A DNA stretch of 64,000 nucleotides from Clostridia bacterium (GTDB taxonomy: Bacteria; Bacillota; Clostridia; Christensenellales; CAG-314), in assembly GCA_036654455.1 (NCBI GenBank), contig JAVVRZ010000001.1:279332-343331 (forward strand). Direction: 5' to 3'. Positions 31,937 through 41,302 of this stretch are shown piece by piece; position 1 is the stretch's first letter, and every line of letters starts with the position of its first letter. Made by a program: the position numbers and the translations under genes. The notes under the pieces are model-generated. The model saw only the letters and a program-made list of their open reading frames with translations, made no database searches and had not been told where the DNA came from.

Positions 31937-33619
31937 TTATTTATTTGGCACTACTATTTGACTGCCGTAAACTTTATCTTTTATCCAAGGCGAAACAATG
32001 CTTACAATTTGATTGTCTTTTGTAGTAAATCTCATTGTTGTGTTTGTTCCATCGCTAGTTACCGCAAGCCCGATAAAGTATTTCTCAAAGAATTTGTCGC
32101 CTACGTCAATTTGTTGTACGTTGCTCTTTCGTGAAACCATCACAAGCGGAAAAGATGCGTTTGTAGTATAGCCTTCGGGCTTAGTTGAAGTATACCCTGC
32201 GTAGGCTTCTTGCAAATATAAAGGGGTATTTGGTTCGGCATTTGGCTCGACATACATTAGTTGATGTCTATGTCCGGCAAACATCATAGTCAATTTCATT
32301 TGATTAAGCCTTTCAATCCAACTATCTTTGACTTTGCCTGCGTGGTCTTTTGCATATTTGAAAGTAATAGGAATATGACAAATTCCTATGCGATAATCAA
32401 TACCTTCGGCGTCAAATTCGTCGTCTTTGTTATCAAGAATAGTGTCTAAAAATTCGGTTTGATCGGCTCGGTATTGGTCAAATCTAGAAGAATCGTAAAA
32501 CTCCGCCCAGTTATCGCCGTGATCCTCGCCTAAGTCAAGCACAACTCCCCAGATATTTTGCATTTTAAAGGTAAAATAGAAGTTTTGATTTACCGAACCT
32601 ACAAATTTATATAATTCGTCGGCAATTAAACCTTTTGTTTCGTGATTTCCCCTTGCGTAAACAGTGGGAATTTCGCCCCTAGTAATTCCGCCCATAACTC
32701 TAAGCCCATAGACAACGTCGCCGATAGTATCAAGCCAGTTAGCCGTATCTCCGCAACAAATTAGGAAGTCTAACTTATCGCCAAAGAAATTGCCAGCCTT
32801 AATAGCTTGCCTATATTCGGTATGAGTATCGCTTAAAACATAGTAGTTTAAGCCGTTTTCGGTATCGATACCACGCCAATTATATTCTTGACTTATGGTA
32901 ACGCCCTGCATTGCGCTATAAGGTCCTCTTAATATCATTGCCCGAGAAAAAATAGTATATCCGCCTGCATTGTCTAGCTCCTCCATAGGCACGCATACTT
33001 TATGAACTCGGTCTTGACTTGTTCTTGAACCTGCATAGGTAGCGTTATACTCTTTGTCGCCTACTTTAACCCACGCCGTACTCTTTGCGCTAGTTATAAA
33101 TACAATTTGATATTCTTCTTCTACTGCGTATACAACAGGCGTAGTCTCAAATTGATTAGGAATAATGCCAAAATATCCAAAGAAAATGCCAAAAACTAAA
33201 ACAAAAACTAAAACAAATTTAAATATTCTACTATTTGCAAGTTTGGTCTTAGGATAATAGAATAAAAGAAATACAAGCAAAGCAATCAATGCCGTAAAAC
33301 CAAAGGCTATTGCAAACTCACGCAAAAAATATTTGTAGCTGTCGTATGCGACGCTTATTATATAGCACTCTACAACAAAAAAGAACAACGTCAACACGCT
33401 GAAAATAATAGTAGGTATTAAGTATCTCTTACCGGAAAGCAAGATTATTAGACTTGCTACTGCAATTAGAAACATTAAAGCAATTATGATATAAGGCGAA
33501 GCCTTGCCTAAAATTGCAATAATACCTGACCACATTGAGTGTATGGCATAAAAACATAGCACGTTAAACACCGAAATGACAGTAGAAGTTATAGATAGCC
33601 ATAATTTACTTTGTTTCAT
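31937..33619 (-). CDS. Membrane-anchored metallophosphoesterase
   Basis: 560 residues. Five hydrophobic segments (about 10-30, 40-60, 70-90, 105-125, 135-152) precede an extracytoplasmic part with a small beta domain (about 165-255) and a calcineurin-like phosphoesterase domain. Metal-binding motifs are in order: SDTHTEY (DxH), CCGDTANW (GDxx), ARGNHETKG (GNHE), GICHIPITF and FAGHRHQ (GHxH). The fused N-terminal domain resembles the layout of purple acid phosphatases. It may hydrolyse phosphate esters or lipid phosphates outside the membrane. AGGAG seven bases upstream of the ATG. Single gene. Confidence 0.82.
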   Translation of the reverse strand: MKQSKLWLSITSTVISVFNVLCFYAIHSMWSGIIAILGKASPYIIIALMFLIAVASLIILLSGKRYLIPTIIFSVLTLFFFVVECYIISVAYDSYKYFLREFAIAFGFTALIALLVFLLFYYPKTKLANSRIFKFVLVFVLVFGIFFGYFGIIPNQFETTPVVYAVEEEYQIVFITSAKSTAWVKVGDKEYNATYAGSRTSQDRVHKVCVPMEELDNAGGYTIFSRAMILRGPYSAMQGVTISQEYNWRGIDTENGLNYYVLSDTHTEYRQAIKAGNFFGDKLDFLICCGDTANWLDTIGDVVYGLRVMGGITRGEIPTVYARGNHETKGLIADELYKFVGSVNQNFYFTFKMQNIWGVVLDLGEDHGDNWAEFYDSSRFDQYRADQTEFLDTILDNKDDEFDAEGIDYRIGICHIPITFKYAKDHAGKVKDSWIERLNQMKLTMMFAGHRHQLMYVEPNAEPNTPLYLQEAYAGYTSTKPEGYTTNASFPLVMVSRKSNVQQIDVGDKFFEKYFIGLAVTSDGTNTTMRFTTKDNQIVSIVSPWIKDKVYGSQIVVPNK

Positions 33620-33743
33620 ATATATTCTCCTTTATTGATTACCTAATTAATTATATAACGAATATATACAAGTGTCAATGCAAGTTATATAAAATATACT
33701 TTGCCATAAGATTAAAATTAAACCAAAAAATAGGTTACTAGAT

Positions 33744-33771
33744 TTGACAATCAAAGAATATATTATATTAA
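33744..33771 (+). promoter_or_regulatory. Probable promoter of holin-like gene, TTGACA-N16-TATTAA
   Basis: Consensus -35 at 33744-33749 and a weaker -10 at 33766-33771. Confidence 0.45.
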
Positions 33772-33822
33772 AGAACTTTATCTGTCTAGGTAAATTTTAC
33801 ATAAACAGATAGGAGAGAATTT

Positions 33823-34128
33823 ATGGAATACCTTCAAATTGTAGGAGTACCTGCGATAGCAACCATAGTATATTGGGTTATTAACTTAATGAAATATACT
33901 TTTAACAGCGATGTAAAATTTTTAAGGTTTGTACCTTTACTGTCAGCGCTAATAGGCTCGATTATGGGCGTTTTGTGCTACTACCTTGCGCCCGAACTTA
34001 TTTCGGCAAACAATATAGTAGTAGCGATTATCGTAGGCGGAGCAAGCGGTCTTTCGGCTACTGGCACGCATCAAATAATTAAACAACTTGGCGAAAAAGA
34101 CGGAGTTGAACCGCCAAAAAAATTATAA
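33823..34128 (+). CDS. Holin-like small membrane protein
   Basis: 101 residues. Hydrophobic segments at about 5-22, 35-55 and 65-85 and a charged C-terminal tail. The stretch VVAIIVGGASGLSATGTHQIIKQ matches the end of the phage_holin_5 type of small phage holins. Holins make membrane lesions for endolysin release, but no endolysin or other phage gene is nearby, so this may be a domesticated holin, for example in cell lysis or spore release. AGGAGA is seven bases before the ATG. Confidence 0.6.
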   Translation: MEYLQIVGVPAIATIVYWVINLMKYTFNSDVKFLRFVPLLSALIGSIMGVLCYYLAPELISANNIVVAIIVGGASGLSATGTHQIIKQLGEKDGVEPPKKL

Positions 34129-34173
34129 TAAGAAAGGTAATTATTATAGTAAACAAGCTAATTTAGCTACAAA

Positions 34174-34203
34174 TAACCGCTCAAAATATATTTTGAGCGG
34201 TTA
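34174..34203. terminator. Hairpin between holin-like gene and the pncB unit
   Basis: TAACCGCTCAAAA pairs perfectly with TTTTGAGCGGTTA around loop TATA. No strong T run follows on the plus strand, so termination strength is uncertain. Probably shared by the convergent genes. Confidence 0.55.
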
Positions 34204-34267
34204 ATGGTTAATTTAATATTTCTCAATTTATTAAAAGATTGATTTGTTAAAGGTAAATTATGTTTGA

Positions 34268-34528
34268 TTAATCGTCAAGAATTTCTTGACAAAGTTCTTC
34301 TAGCGTTTGACTGACTTGGGTTAATTCGCTAAGTTCTACTAAATGAGTTGTGGTTACGCCTTTTTCAACTTTTGTTATTTTTACTGATTGCTTGTCAATA
34401 TCGCTTACTACGGTAAAATCAATATTGGGCGTTGTGGTTACGGTAATTAAATTATTTGGGCTAACGGTTTGGGTCTTAGTCGCAGTTACCCTACTTATTC
34501 GTTTATTATTTCGTGAAGTTATTCTCAA
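34268..34528 (-). CDS. Small protein translated with pncB, unknown
   Basis: 86 residues, rich in Thr, Val and Ser with an acidic C-terminus; no transmembrane segment or known motif. It begins at a TTG that overlaps the pncB stop codon by four bases, with AGAGGA six bases upstream, so it is translationally coupled to pncB. The basic N-terminus (MRITSRNNKRISR) is notable. No family recognised. Confidence 0.5.
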   Translation of the reverse strand: MRITSRNNKRISRVTATKTQTVSPNNLITVTTTPNIDFTVVSDIDKQSVKITKVEKGVTTTHLVELSELTQVSQTLEELCQEILDD

Positions 34529-35961
34529 ATGTTTTCCTCTCTACTCTTAGTAATAAATTCTGTCTTAATATTATACAGTTTGTCTGATAGGTCTACCTTG
34601 TAAATTTCGCTCTTAACATTACGGGTATGTTCTTCCCAAAATTGAGCAAGGTTATCTTTGGCTTTTTGCTTAATTTTATATATGTCGGGCAATTTAACAA
34701 CAAGCTTGCCATTAGAAATAATCGTATTCATCATTGGTTTTAGATAGAAGTCGCTGACAATTTGTCTTTTCCAACGTTCGGCGGGGTGAGTAATTATTAA
34801 AGGTTTGTTTTCGTCGATTACTTCGTCATATACGCAAATGATATCGGCAAGAGCTTTATTTGTAACCTTGCTGATTAATCTATAAAACGTCTTTCTACAA
34901 GGGTTGGTAATTTTAATAGGATTGTCCGAAATTTTCATTTTTGGTATATATTCGCCGTTAACTTTTAATGCCGCAAGTTTATAAACACCGCCTAGACTTG
35001 GTGTTTCGTTGCTTGTAATTAGTCTTGTGCCAACGCCGTAGACGTCAATTCTTGCGCCCTGATTGTTTAGCGATTGTATTACATATTCGTCAAGGTCACC
35101 GCTAACAAATATCTTTGCGTCGGGGTAACCTGCTTGGTCTAACATTGCGCGAGCTTTTTTGGATAAATAAGCTAAGTCTCCGCTATCCAGTCTTATGCCA
35201 ACGGGTCGAATACCTTTTTGGTTAAGTTCGTCGAATACTTTAATTGCGTTAGGAACGCCACTTTTTAAGGTGTCGTAAGTGTCGACTAGCAACATACAGT
35301 TGTTTGGATAAAGTTCGGCGTAAGCTCTAAACGATTCTAGCTCGTTATCGAAAGACATTACCCAGCTGTGAGCGTGAGTACCTTTTGGAGTAAGGTTAAA
35401 CATTTGACAAGTAAGCACATTGCTCGTACTACTGCAACCGCCGATTACGGCAGCTCTTGCGCCATAAATTGCAGCATCTGGGGCTTGCGCTCGTCTTAAA
35501 CCAAATTCAAGTACGCTACCATTTCCTGCCGAACGACAAACTCTTGCCGATTTAGTTGCAATTAAAGTTTGGAAGTTGACAATATTAAGTAAAGCGCTTT
35601 CTATAATTTGAGCTTCGATAATTGGCGCTTCTATTGTAATTACGGGTTCGTAGGGAAAAACAACCGCCCCTTCTTCTACGGCGTAAACATTGCCCGAAAA
35701 CTTAAAATTACTTAAATATTCTAAAAATTCCTTCGACATTTCATTAGTACTGCGTAAAAATTCAATATCTTGTTTAGAAAAGTGTAAATTCATAATATAT
35801 TCTACGGCTTGTTCGAGTCCGGCGGCTATGCAATAGCTACTCTCGTCATAGGGACGGAAAAAAAGGTCGAATACGGCGACGGTGTTGGACATATTCTTCT
35901 TAAAATAGCCGTTGCTCATAGTCAATTCATAGTAGTCAGTCATCATACTTAGATTTCTCAT
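34525..35961 (-). CDS. pncB: Nicotinate phosphoribosyltransferase
   Basis: 478 residues. The N-terminus MMTDYYELTMSNGYFK, FGLRRAQAPDAAIYGARAA, the catalytic-loop region GTHAHSWVMSF and VRLDSGDLAYLSK are family signatures. It makes nicotinate mononucleotide from nicotinate and PRPP for NAD salvage. GGAG lies twelve bases before the ATG. It heads a two-gene unit with the small protein at 34268-34528. Confidence 0.96.
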   Translation of the reverse strand: MRNLSMMTDYYELTMSNGYFKKNMSNTVAVFDLFFRPYDESSYCIAAGLEQAVEYIMNLHFSKQDIEFLRSTNEMSKEFLEYLSNFKFSGNVYAVEEGAVVFPYEPVITIEAPIIEAQIIESALLNIVNFQTLIATKSARVCRSAGNGSVLEFGLRRAQAPDAAIYGARAAVIGGCSSTSNVLTCQMFNLTPKGTHAHSWVMSFDNELESFRAYAELYPNNCMLLVDTYDTLKSGVPNAIKVFDELNQKGIRPVGIRLDSGDLAYLSKKARAMLDQAGYPDAKIFVSGDLDEYVIQSLNNQGARIDVYGVGTRLITSNETPSLGGVYKLAALKVNGEYIPKMKISDNPIKITNPCRKTFYRLISKVTNKALADIICVYDEVIDENKPLIITHPAERWKRQIVSDFYLKPMMNTIISNGKLVVKLPDIYKIKQKAKDNLAQFWEEHTRNVKSEIYKVDLSDKLYNIKTEFITKSREENI

Positions 35962-36037
35962 ATCTAAATAATCTCCTTTGCTAAATATATTTAACTTCTT
36001 AATTTGTCTTGTGTGTTGGTTATATATTTACCTTATG

Positions 36038-37000
36038 TTAATTTTTTGCTTGTTTTTTATGAAAAATTCGCTTTAACAAAACAAGAATTTCTTTGCGATA
36101 AATTACGATTATTTTAATAAAAGCAAGAACTATTACAAGAATAGACACCGCCTGCGATATTCTTATGCCGGTATCCCAAAGTTGTTGTTTCCAAATAAGA
36201 GGAACTCGCAAAAACAAGCTGTCGGTACGCAGACCTTCTATTACAAGTCTAACCGCTCCATAGAATAAACCGTAAAAGGTCAAACACCAACCGTTGCGGT
36301 AATGTTTGTTTTTAAGCAATAGTAAACAAATAATAAAACCTAATAGAGTACACATCGACTCGTAGAAAAATGTCGCCTGATAAAAACTACCGTTAATTTC
36401 TACGGCGTTAGGAAACCATTGCCAAATAGGGTTGGTAATTATATTGCCGTGAGCTTCGCCGTTGATAAAGTTACCCCACCGCCCCATTGATTGCGCTAAA
36501 AATAAGCCCGGAATAATGCAGTCGGCAATTTCGAGAAAGTTAAGTTTCTTTACCTTTGTTATAATGTATACGGCGACATATCCTGCGATTACTGCGCCAT
36601 ATATGCCTAGTCCGCCGTCACGAATTGCAAATATATGCTTAAAACTCCAATAGTAAGCCTGTGTAACCTCGCCCGACCAACCTACTGTAATCAATTCTTG
36701 ATTAAAATATTGCGCCGAAGTGATATAGTCGTAAGGAAATATAAGAAAATAAAGCCTTGCGCCGATAATTGCAAGCGGTATTACCAAAACTGCGTAGTCA
36801 AGGCAAATGTCGCTTAAAAGACCTTTGCGTTTGAGCAATCTTGACATTACAATCATAGCGGCGCAAATGCCAGCTACAATAATAATGCCATAGAAATATA
36901 TTGGATACCCCCAAAATTCTATGGCTCTGCCGTTAGAAGAAATTTTAATATCTAGCCAATCAAAAGAAATTTTACTTATTAATTGCCAAAATAAATACAT
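36038..37000 (-). CDS. lgt: Prolipoprotein diacylglyceryl transferase
   Basis: 320 residues with seven membrane segments. The Lgt signature is GRWGNFINGEAHG (about 145-157 of the cytoplasmic-membrane core). It attaches diacylglycerol to lipobox cysteines such as those of the lipoproteins at 6676-10053 and 52083-54851. The start is the ATG at 37000, with AAGGAAG six bases upstream; the longer frame opens with a GTG lacking a ribosome binding site. Slightly longer than usual because of a basic C-terminal tail. Confidence 0.94.
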   Translation of the reverse strand: MYLFWQLISKISFDWLDIKISSNGRAIEFWGYPIYFYGIIIVAGICAAMIVMSRLLKRKGLLSDICLDYAVLVIPLAIIGARLYFLIFPYDYITSAQYFNQELITVGWSGEVTQAYYWSFKHIFAIRDGGLGIYGAVIAGYVAVYIITKVKKLNFLEIADCIIPGLFLAQSMGRWGNFINGEAHGNIITNPIWQWFPNAVEINGSFYQATFFYESMCTLLGFIICLLLLKNKHYRNGWCLTFYGLFYGAVRLVIEGLRTDSLFLRVPLIWKQQLWDTGIRISQAVSILVIVLAFIKIIVIYRKEILVLLKRIFHKKQAKN

Positions 37001-37067
37001 ATCTTGCTTCCTTTTCACTCAAATTAGTTAACCCATTATACCCTAGTATACAAGGCTATGTCAAGGT

Positions 37068-37104
37068 AAAAACAAATAGTCTGCCTCAAAATTAAAGGCA
37101 GACT
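37068..37104 (-). terminator. Terminator after the acyltransferase/zinc-ribbon pair
   Basis: AGTCTGCCT at 37078-37086 pairs with AGGCAGACT at 37096-37104. On the minus strand ATTTGTTTTTACC follows. Confidence 0.65.
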
Positions 37105-37118
37105 AAATAAAAGTTAAA

Positions 37119-37832
37119 TTATATATTCCACTTTCTTATATACTCAGATTTTACTTGTTTATAGTAGCAAATTGCCATAACTCCAATATTTAATAGACTA
37201 GCAAAAAATATTATAGACGAATAGAGAGAGCCGTGCGTCCTAAACGAAGGTATTGCCCAAACAAGAACTTGAAAAATTACCAAAAATACCGTACAAAATA
37301 GTAGTGCGCTAAAATATCCATAGTAAGATTTGTTGTGATTTTCAATTATTATCATAATGTCGCAAAGAATAATAGACGCTAAATAAATTGAAGGCAACAC
37401 CCACTTAATAGATATTCTTATGCCTGTAAATTTGTTGATTATAAGCTCTAACATAACCGCCAAAAACGTGCCTATAATTAAGTCAATCATAATTTGATTA
37501 TACAATTTGCTTTTACGAGTGATTGGAAAAAGCACGCAAAACAAAGAAAACAAAGTGCCGCACATAGCGTAAGCCGACCAAGTAATAGTATGCGCTATAA
37601 ATAGGTCTATCGCAACCGCAACTACCATAATAAGTATAAGAAGTCTGTTAGCCCTGCTACGAAAGAAGTCGACTTTTTCTTCAAGAACTACTTTGGGATA
37701 TATCTCATATTTTTCAATTTCTTCATATTTTTCAAAAGGTTTATCGCCCTTTTCTTCAAGAAAACTACCGCATAAAGGACAATTTTCTTCTTCTTTATTT
37801 ACATTTACTTTGCAAACTGTACAATATTTCAT
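37119..37832 (-). CDS. Zinc-ribbon membrane protein (DUF6320-like)
   Basis: 237 residues. An N-terminal zinc ribbon (CTVC and CPLC, residues 4-21) is followed by about six hydrophobic segments. Proteins of this shape regularly sit beside condensation-type acyltransferases in Clostridia; here the start overlaps the upstream acyltransferase gene by four bases. Possibly a membrane partner of that enzyme. GGAGG nine bases before the ATG. Confidence 0.6.
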   Translation of the reverse strand: MKYCTVCKVNVNKEEENCPLCGSFLEEKGDKPFEKYEEIEKYEIYPKVVLEEKVDFFRSRANRLLILIMVVAVAIDLFIAHTITWSAYAMCGTLFSLFCVLFPITRKSKLYNQIMIDLIIGTFLAVMLELIINKFTGIRISIKWVLPSIYLASIILCDIMIIIENHNKSYYGYFSALLFCTVFLVIFQVLVWAIPSFRTHGSLYSSIIFFASLLNIGVMAICYYKQVKSEYIRKWNI

Positions 37833-39322
37833 TTTATTTCACCTCCATAAACGGTTTCTATACATAAAGGAATATTATTTTCATCAAGAATTTTTACAAA
37901 TTCACGCTCGAACAAAGTGTCTTTAAGCATAGTAGAAAAAGTTATTGCGGTTAGATTGTTGTAGGTAGAAACGCCTATTCCAAATATTTCGCCTAGACAA
38001 AATTCATAGCGAACTACAAATTCTTCAAACTCTTTTGGAGCTTTAATCAAGCCTAAATTTGATAAAGTATAGGTGTTTAAGTTGCTACCAAACATACGAT
38101 AAGCCATTTTAAGCGCTATGTTTTTAAAAGGCAAGGGGGCAAGTCTCATTAAAAGATGTTTTTGCGCCGAAACGTTGTAATTTATCATACGTTGGAAATA
38201 TTCTTTGTTTAATTGTTTGTCAAAATCGCCTTTAATATGTTCTATTAGCTCTTCAAAAGTTCCGTCGGCATAAGTTGCGTAGATGTACGAGGTAAAATTT
38301 CTATAAGTCGTTCCGCCAAAAATTTGTCTTAGATTGCAAGGAACGCATATTCTAATTGGTTTTTTATCTTTATTTAAGGTTAAATCACAATGTTTTTTAA
38401 TACTTGCTACGGCGCACGCTGAAAGAAATTGCGAGATTGTGCAATTATATTCTTTTGAGGCTTCTTTTAATTTACTTGCGTCGCATATTGCTTTACGGTG
38501 AATAACGTAATCTTTTGGCAATCGTTCGCCTATTAAATGTAGGGCTTTGATGTGTTCTACGGCCTTTTCGCCGTCGTTTGAAGCGCCCTGCGTGCTGTCG
38601 ATAAGTTCTTCGTGACGGGGTAAGTCCTTAGAATGAGGAGCGTTTGTGCGGTCGGCGATAACGTATCCGCAATGCCTTAAATAAGTTGCGACTAAGGTAT
38701 TTAAAAAAGATAATCCGCCTGTGCCGTCGGTAGTTGCGTGGAAAAATTCGGCGATTATCTCGTATTTACGATACAATACTCTAACGAGGGCGTGTCGCCT
38801 ATCCATTTTAAACGGACGACAAGGTAATTCGGTTTCTTCTTTAACCATAACAGGATAAGACGGACTATCAAGATAATACCAAAAAAGTCCGGCTCTTAGC
38901 GTGCTTGTCATAGTTGGAAAGCGAGGAACAACGTCGTTTAAAGCTCTCTGCAAAGTTTCGGGGTCAACCTCAATATTGAGCGTGACTGATAACCTAAATA
39001 AAGCGTTATTTTCGTAAGAAATAGCCGGATAAATAAGAGCCGAGTTGTCAAGTTTGTGCCAAGCAAAGTCAAGGTAGGTTTGTTCTTTGGCAATTTCGGC
39101 TAATTTAAAAGTTAGCCCCTGCATTTGAGTAAATTTAAACTTAGACTCGGCGTTGCGTTGCTGTTTAGCAAATTTTTTTGCTTCTTTACTCATTTTTTTA
39201 GATTGCTGTAACATAATCTTTTTTTCGGTCTTATATTTATTTTTTTGGTTAGTAAGGTCAAGTTCTTTTTTGTCGACGTTTGAAACCTTTTTTTCATTTG
39301 TAGTATTTAAATTTTTAGTCAT
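37829..39322 (-). CDS. Condensation-domain acyltransferase (alcohol acetyltransferase-like)
   Basis: 497 residues. After a Lys-rich disordered head (about 1-62) the chloramphenicol-acetyltransferase-like fold is indicated by FFHATTDGTGGLSF (about 205-218), the HxxxDG active site; the first His of the HHxxxDG form is Phe, as in several wax-ester synthase relatives. YTLSNLGLIKAP near the end is the second family motif. It likely transfers an acyl chain to an alcohol or lipid. It overlaps the downstream zinc-ribbon membrane protein, so they probably act together. Confidence 0.65.
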   Translation of the reverse strand: MTKNLNTTNEKKVSNVDKKELDLTNQKNKYKTEKKIMLQQSKKMSKEAKKFAKQQRNAESKFKFTQMQGLTFKLAEIAKEQTYLDFAWHKLDNSALIYPAISYENNALFRLSVTLNIEVDPETLQRALNDVVPRFPTMTSTLRAGLFWYYLDSPSYPVMVKEETELPCRPFKMDRRHALVRVLYRKYEIIAEFFHATTDGTGGLSFLNTLVATYLRHCGYVIADRTNAPHSKDLPRHEELIDSTQGASNDGEKAVEHIKALHLIGERLPKDYVIHRKAICDASKLKEASKEYNCTISQFLSACAVASIKKHCDLTLNKDKKPIRICVPCNLRQIFGGTTYRNFTSYIYATYADGTFEELIEHIKGDFDKQLNKEYFQRMINYNVSAQKHLLMRLAPLPFKNIALKMAYRMFGSNLNTYTLSNLGLIKAPKEFEEFVVRYEFCLGEIFGIGVSTYNNLTAITFSTMLKDTLFEREFVKILDENNIPLCIETVYGGEIK

Positions 39323-39546
39323 TTACTAGCTCCAAAGATAATATGTAACTTTTATATTACCACATTTTAGTTTGTTTGTATATATTATTACCAAGTTTAT
39401 AAGTATAAATCAATTCTGCGTTGTCAATAATCACATTAAGTTAAAATTAAATAAAATAATAATTTATCCTAAAACGCAAATGTATATATTTTTACATACA
39501 CGACAAAATTTAATTGCGAATAGGATAACAATAGGAGAAGGAACAA

Positions 39547-39894
39547 ATGGAGATAAAAAGAGGCGATATTTTCTATGCAGACCTTAGCCCTGTTGTCGGT
39601 AGCGAGCAAGGCGGGCTTCGCCCTGTCCTAGTTTTACAAAACGACGTTGGCAATCGATACAGTCCTACGATAATAGTTTCGGCGACTACAAGCAAATTGA
39701 CAAAGGCAAAACTTCCTACGCATATAGAATTGCCCACAAAAAAATACTGTATTCCCAAAGACTCGATAGTGTTGCTCGAACAACTTCGCACGCTTGATAA
39801 ATCTCGCCTAAAAGACAAGATAGGCTCGTTACCGCAAGACGTTATGGAGCAAATCGACAAAGCCTTGTTAGTTTCGCTAGGCATACTTAGTTAA
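39547..39894 (+). CDS. MazF/PemK-family endoribonuclease toxin
   Basis: 115 residues, the usual length. [30 protein letters not shown] is the EndoA/MazF start, with the conserved Arg near 25 and Thr near 48 of the active site (IIVSATTSK). MazF toxins cut mRNA at short motifs. The usual ribbon-helix-helix antitoxin is not seen in the 220 bp upstream or directly downstream, so it appears solitary. AGGAG and GAAGGA precede the ATG. Confidence 0.85.
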   Translation: MEIKRGDIFYADLSPVVGSEQGGLRPVLVLQNDVGNRYSPTIIVSATTSKLTKAKLPTHIELPTKKYCIPKDSIVLLEQLRTLDKSRLKDKIGSLPQDVMEQIDKALLVSLGILS

Positions 39895-40028
39895 AGAAAT
39901 ACTAATGGTAGCGTAGTTGTTATACAAAAATAATTAAATATTACTAATCTACCTCTTTAAAGTCAAAGCAATCAAGATAAACCTAAGTAAAAACAATAGC
40001 GAATACTTTAAAACCATAAAAGAATTGT

Positions 40029-40949
40029 TTATTTTACAGAGTCAAGTTTGGGCTTGCCAAAAGGTATTTGAGCCAAAATAATGGCTACAAACATCATTCC
40101 ACAGCCTATCAATTCTCGGGTGGTCAATATATCGCCGAACACCACATAACCGCCTAGAACCGAAAAGACCGACTCTAAACACATAATTAAAGAGGCGACT
40201 GTGGGATTCATATTTTTTTGAGCAACAATTTGAAGCGTAAAGCCTATGGCGCTAGAAAGTACTCCGGCGTAAAGCAAAGGGAAATATGCTTGCAAAATTA
40301 AGGTGATATCGGGTTTTTCAAAAATAAACATAGCTATAAAACCAAGTACTGCGCACACTGCATATTGTAACCAAGCAAAGTGTATGGTGTTGACCGAACT
40401 TACAAAGTGGTCGACAACAAGAATATGTATGGCAAACATTAATGCGCAACCTAGTAGAAGTAGGTCGCCGGTAGACAACTTAAATTCGCCGTCGATACAC
40501 AGTAAATAGAGTCCAACGGAAGAAATGGCTACGCTGATAAATACAATCCAGTTGACTTTCTTTTTAATAAAAATTCCAAGTATAGGCACTAACACAATAT
40601 AAAGCGTAGTTATAAATCCGGCTTTTCCAACCGAGTCGGTGTTGAGTATGCCAAACTGTTGTAAAGCGCAACCGGCAAATAAAATTAATCCAACGATAAC
40701 TCCGGCAAATAAAGTTATTTTTTTGCCCTTAGGGTCGTTTGTACCCAAAATATTAAATTTTTCGCCTCGTCTTTTTGCCAGAATAAACATAATAGGCAAC
40801 ATTACCACAATAGCGAGTAAATTTCTAATGGCGATAAAGGCAAAAGAGCCTATCCCCTCGCCTGCTTTTTGAGCGACAAATGCCGTACCCCATATAAATG
40901 CGGTTACAAGTAGAATAATATTAGACCGTAATCTAGGTTTATCAATCAT
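40029..40949 (-). CDS. EamA/DMT superfamily transporter
   Basis: 306 residues with ten predicted membrane helices arranged as two EamA repeats. It likely exports small metabolites such as amino acids; the substrate cannot be told. It overlaps acpS by four bases (ATGA) and lacks an obvious ribosome binding site, so it depends on coupling. Last gene of the seven-gene operon 46167 to 40029. Confidence 0.85.
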   Translation of the reverse strand: MIDKPRLRSNIILLVTAFIWGTAFVAQKAGEGIGSFAFIAIRNLLAIVVMLPIMFILAKRRGEKFNILGTNDPKGKKITLFAGVIVGLILFAGCALQQFGILNTDSVGKAGFITTLYIVLVPILGIFIKKKVNWIVFISVAISSVGLYLLCIDGEFKLSTGDLLLLGCALMFAIHILVVDHFVSSVNTIHFAWLQYAVCAVLGFIAMFIFEKPDITLILQAYFPLLYAGVLSSAIGFTLQIVAQKNMNPTVASLIMCLESVFSVLGGYVVFGDILTTRELIGCGMMFVAIILAQIPFGKPKLDSVK

Positions 40950-41302
40950 ACTTTTATAAGGGCGAATGCAATCGCCGAAGTTTTATTGTGAGAGATAGAT
41001 ATCTCTATTTCTTTACCGTATTTTGCAAGTTCTTCTTTTGCCTCGCCATAAAGGACAACTATGGGCTTACCCATTATATCGTGGTCAATCTCCATTTCGT
41101 TTAATTTAACGCCGTTGCCTAGTCCAATACCGAGCGCTTTACTTATTGCTTCTTTGGCGGAAAAAAGCCCCGCAACCGTTTGAGCGGAGTTATTTTTGGT
41201 TATTATATATTCTTTTTCCTTGTCGGTAAAGAAAGTATTAAGAAAGTCTTTATTGATAAGTTTGGCTATTCTATCAATCTCAATTATATCAACGCCTATC
41301 AT
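40946..41302 (-). CDS. acpS: Holo-[acyl-carrier-protein] synthase
   Basis: 118 residues. MIGVDIIEIDRIAKL and FSAKEAISKALG give the Mg and CoA binding Asp and Glu, and ISISHNKTSAIAFA the C-terminal motif. It transfers 4'-phosphopantetheine to acyl carrier protein. It overlaps recX by four bases and the transporter gene by four. Confidence 0.95.
   Translation of the reverse strand: MIGVDIIEIDRIAKLINKDFLNTFFTDKEKEYIITKNNSAQTVAGLFSAKEAISKALGIGLGNGVKLNEMEIDHDIMGKPIVVLYGEAKEELAKYGKEIEISISHNKTSAIAFALIKV

Noticed and set aside
33823..34128. Prophage remnant around the holin-like gene
   Set aside because: No integrase, endolysin, tail or portal gene within 10 kb on either side.
39372..39587. Possible antitoxin upstream of mazF
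   Set aside because: The frame overlaps mazF, has no ribbon-helix-helix features and no ribosome binding site.
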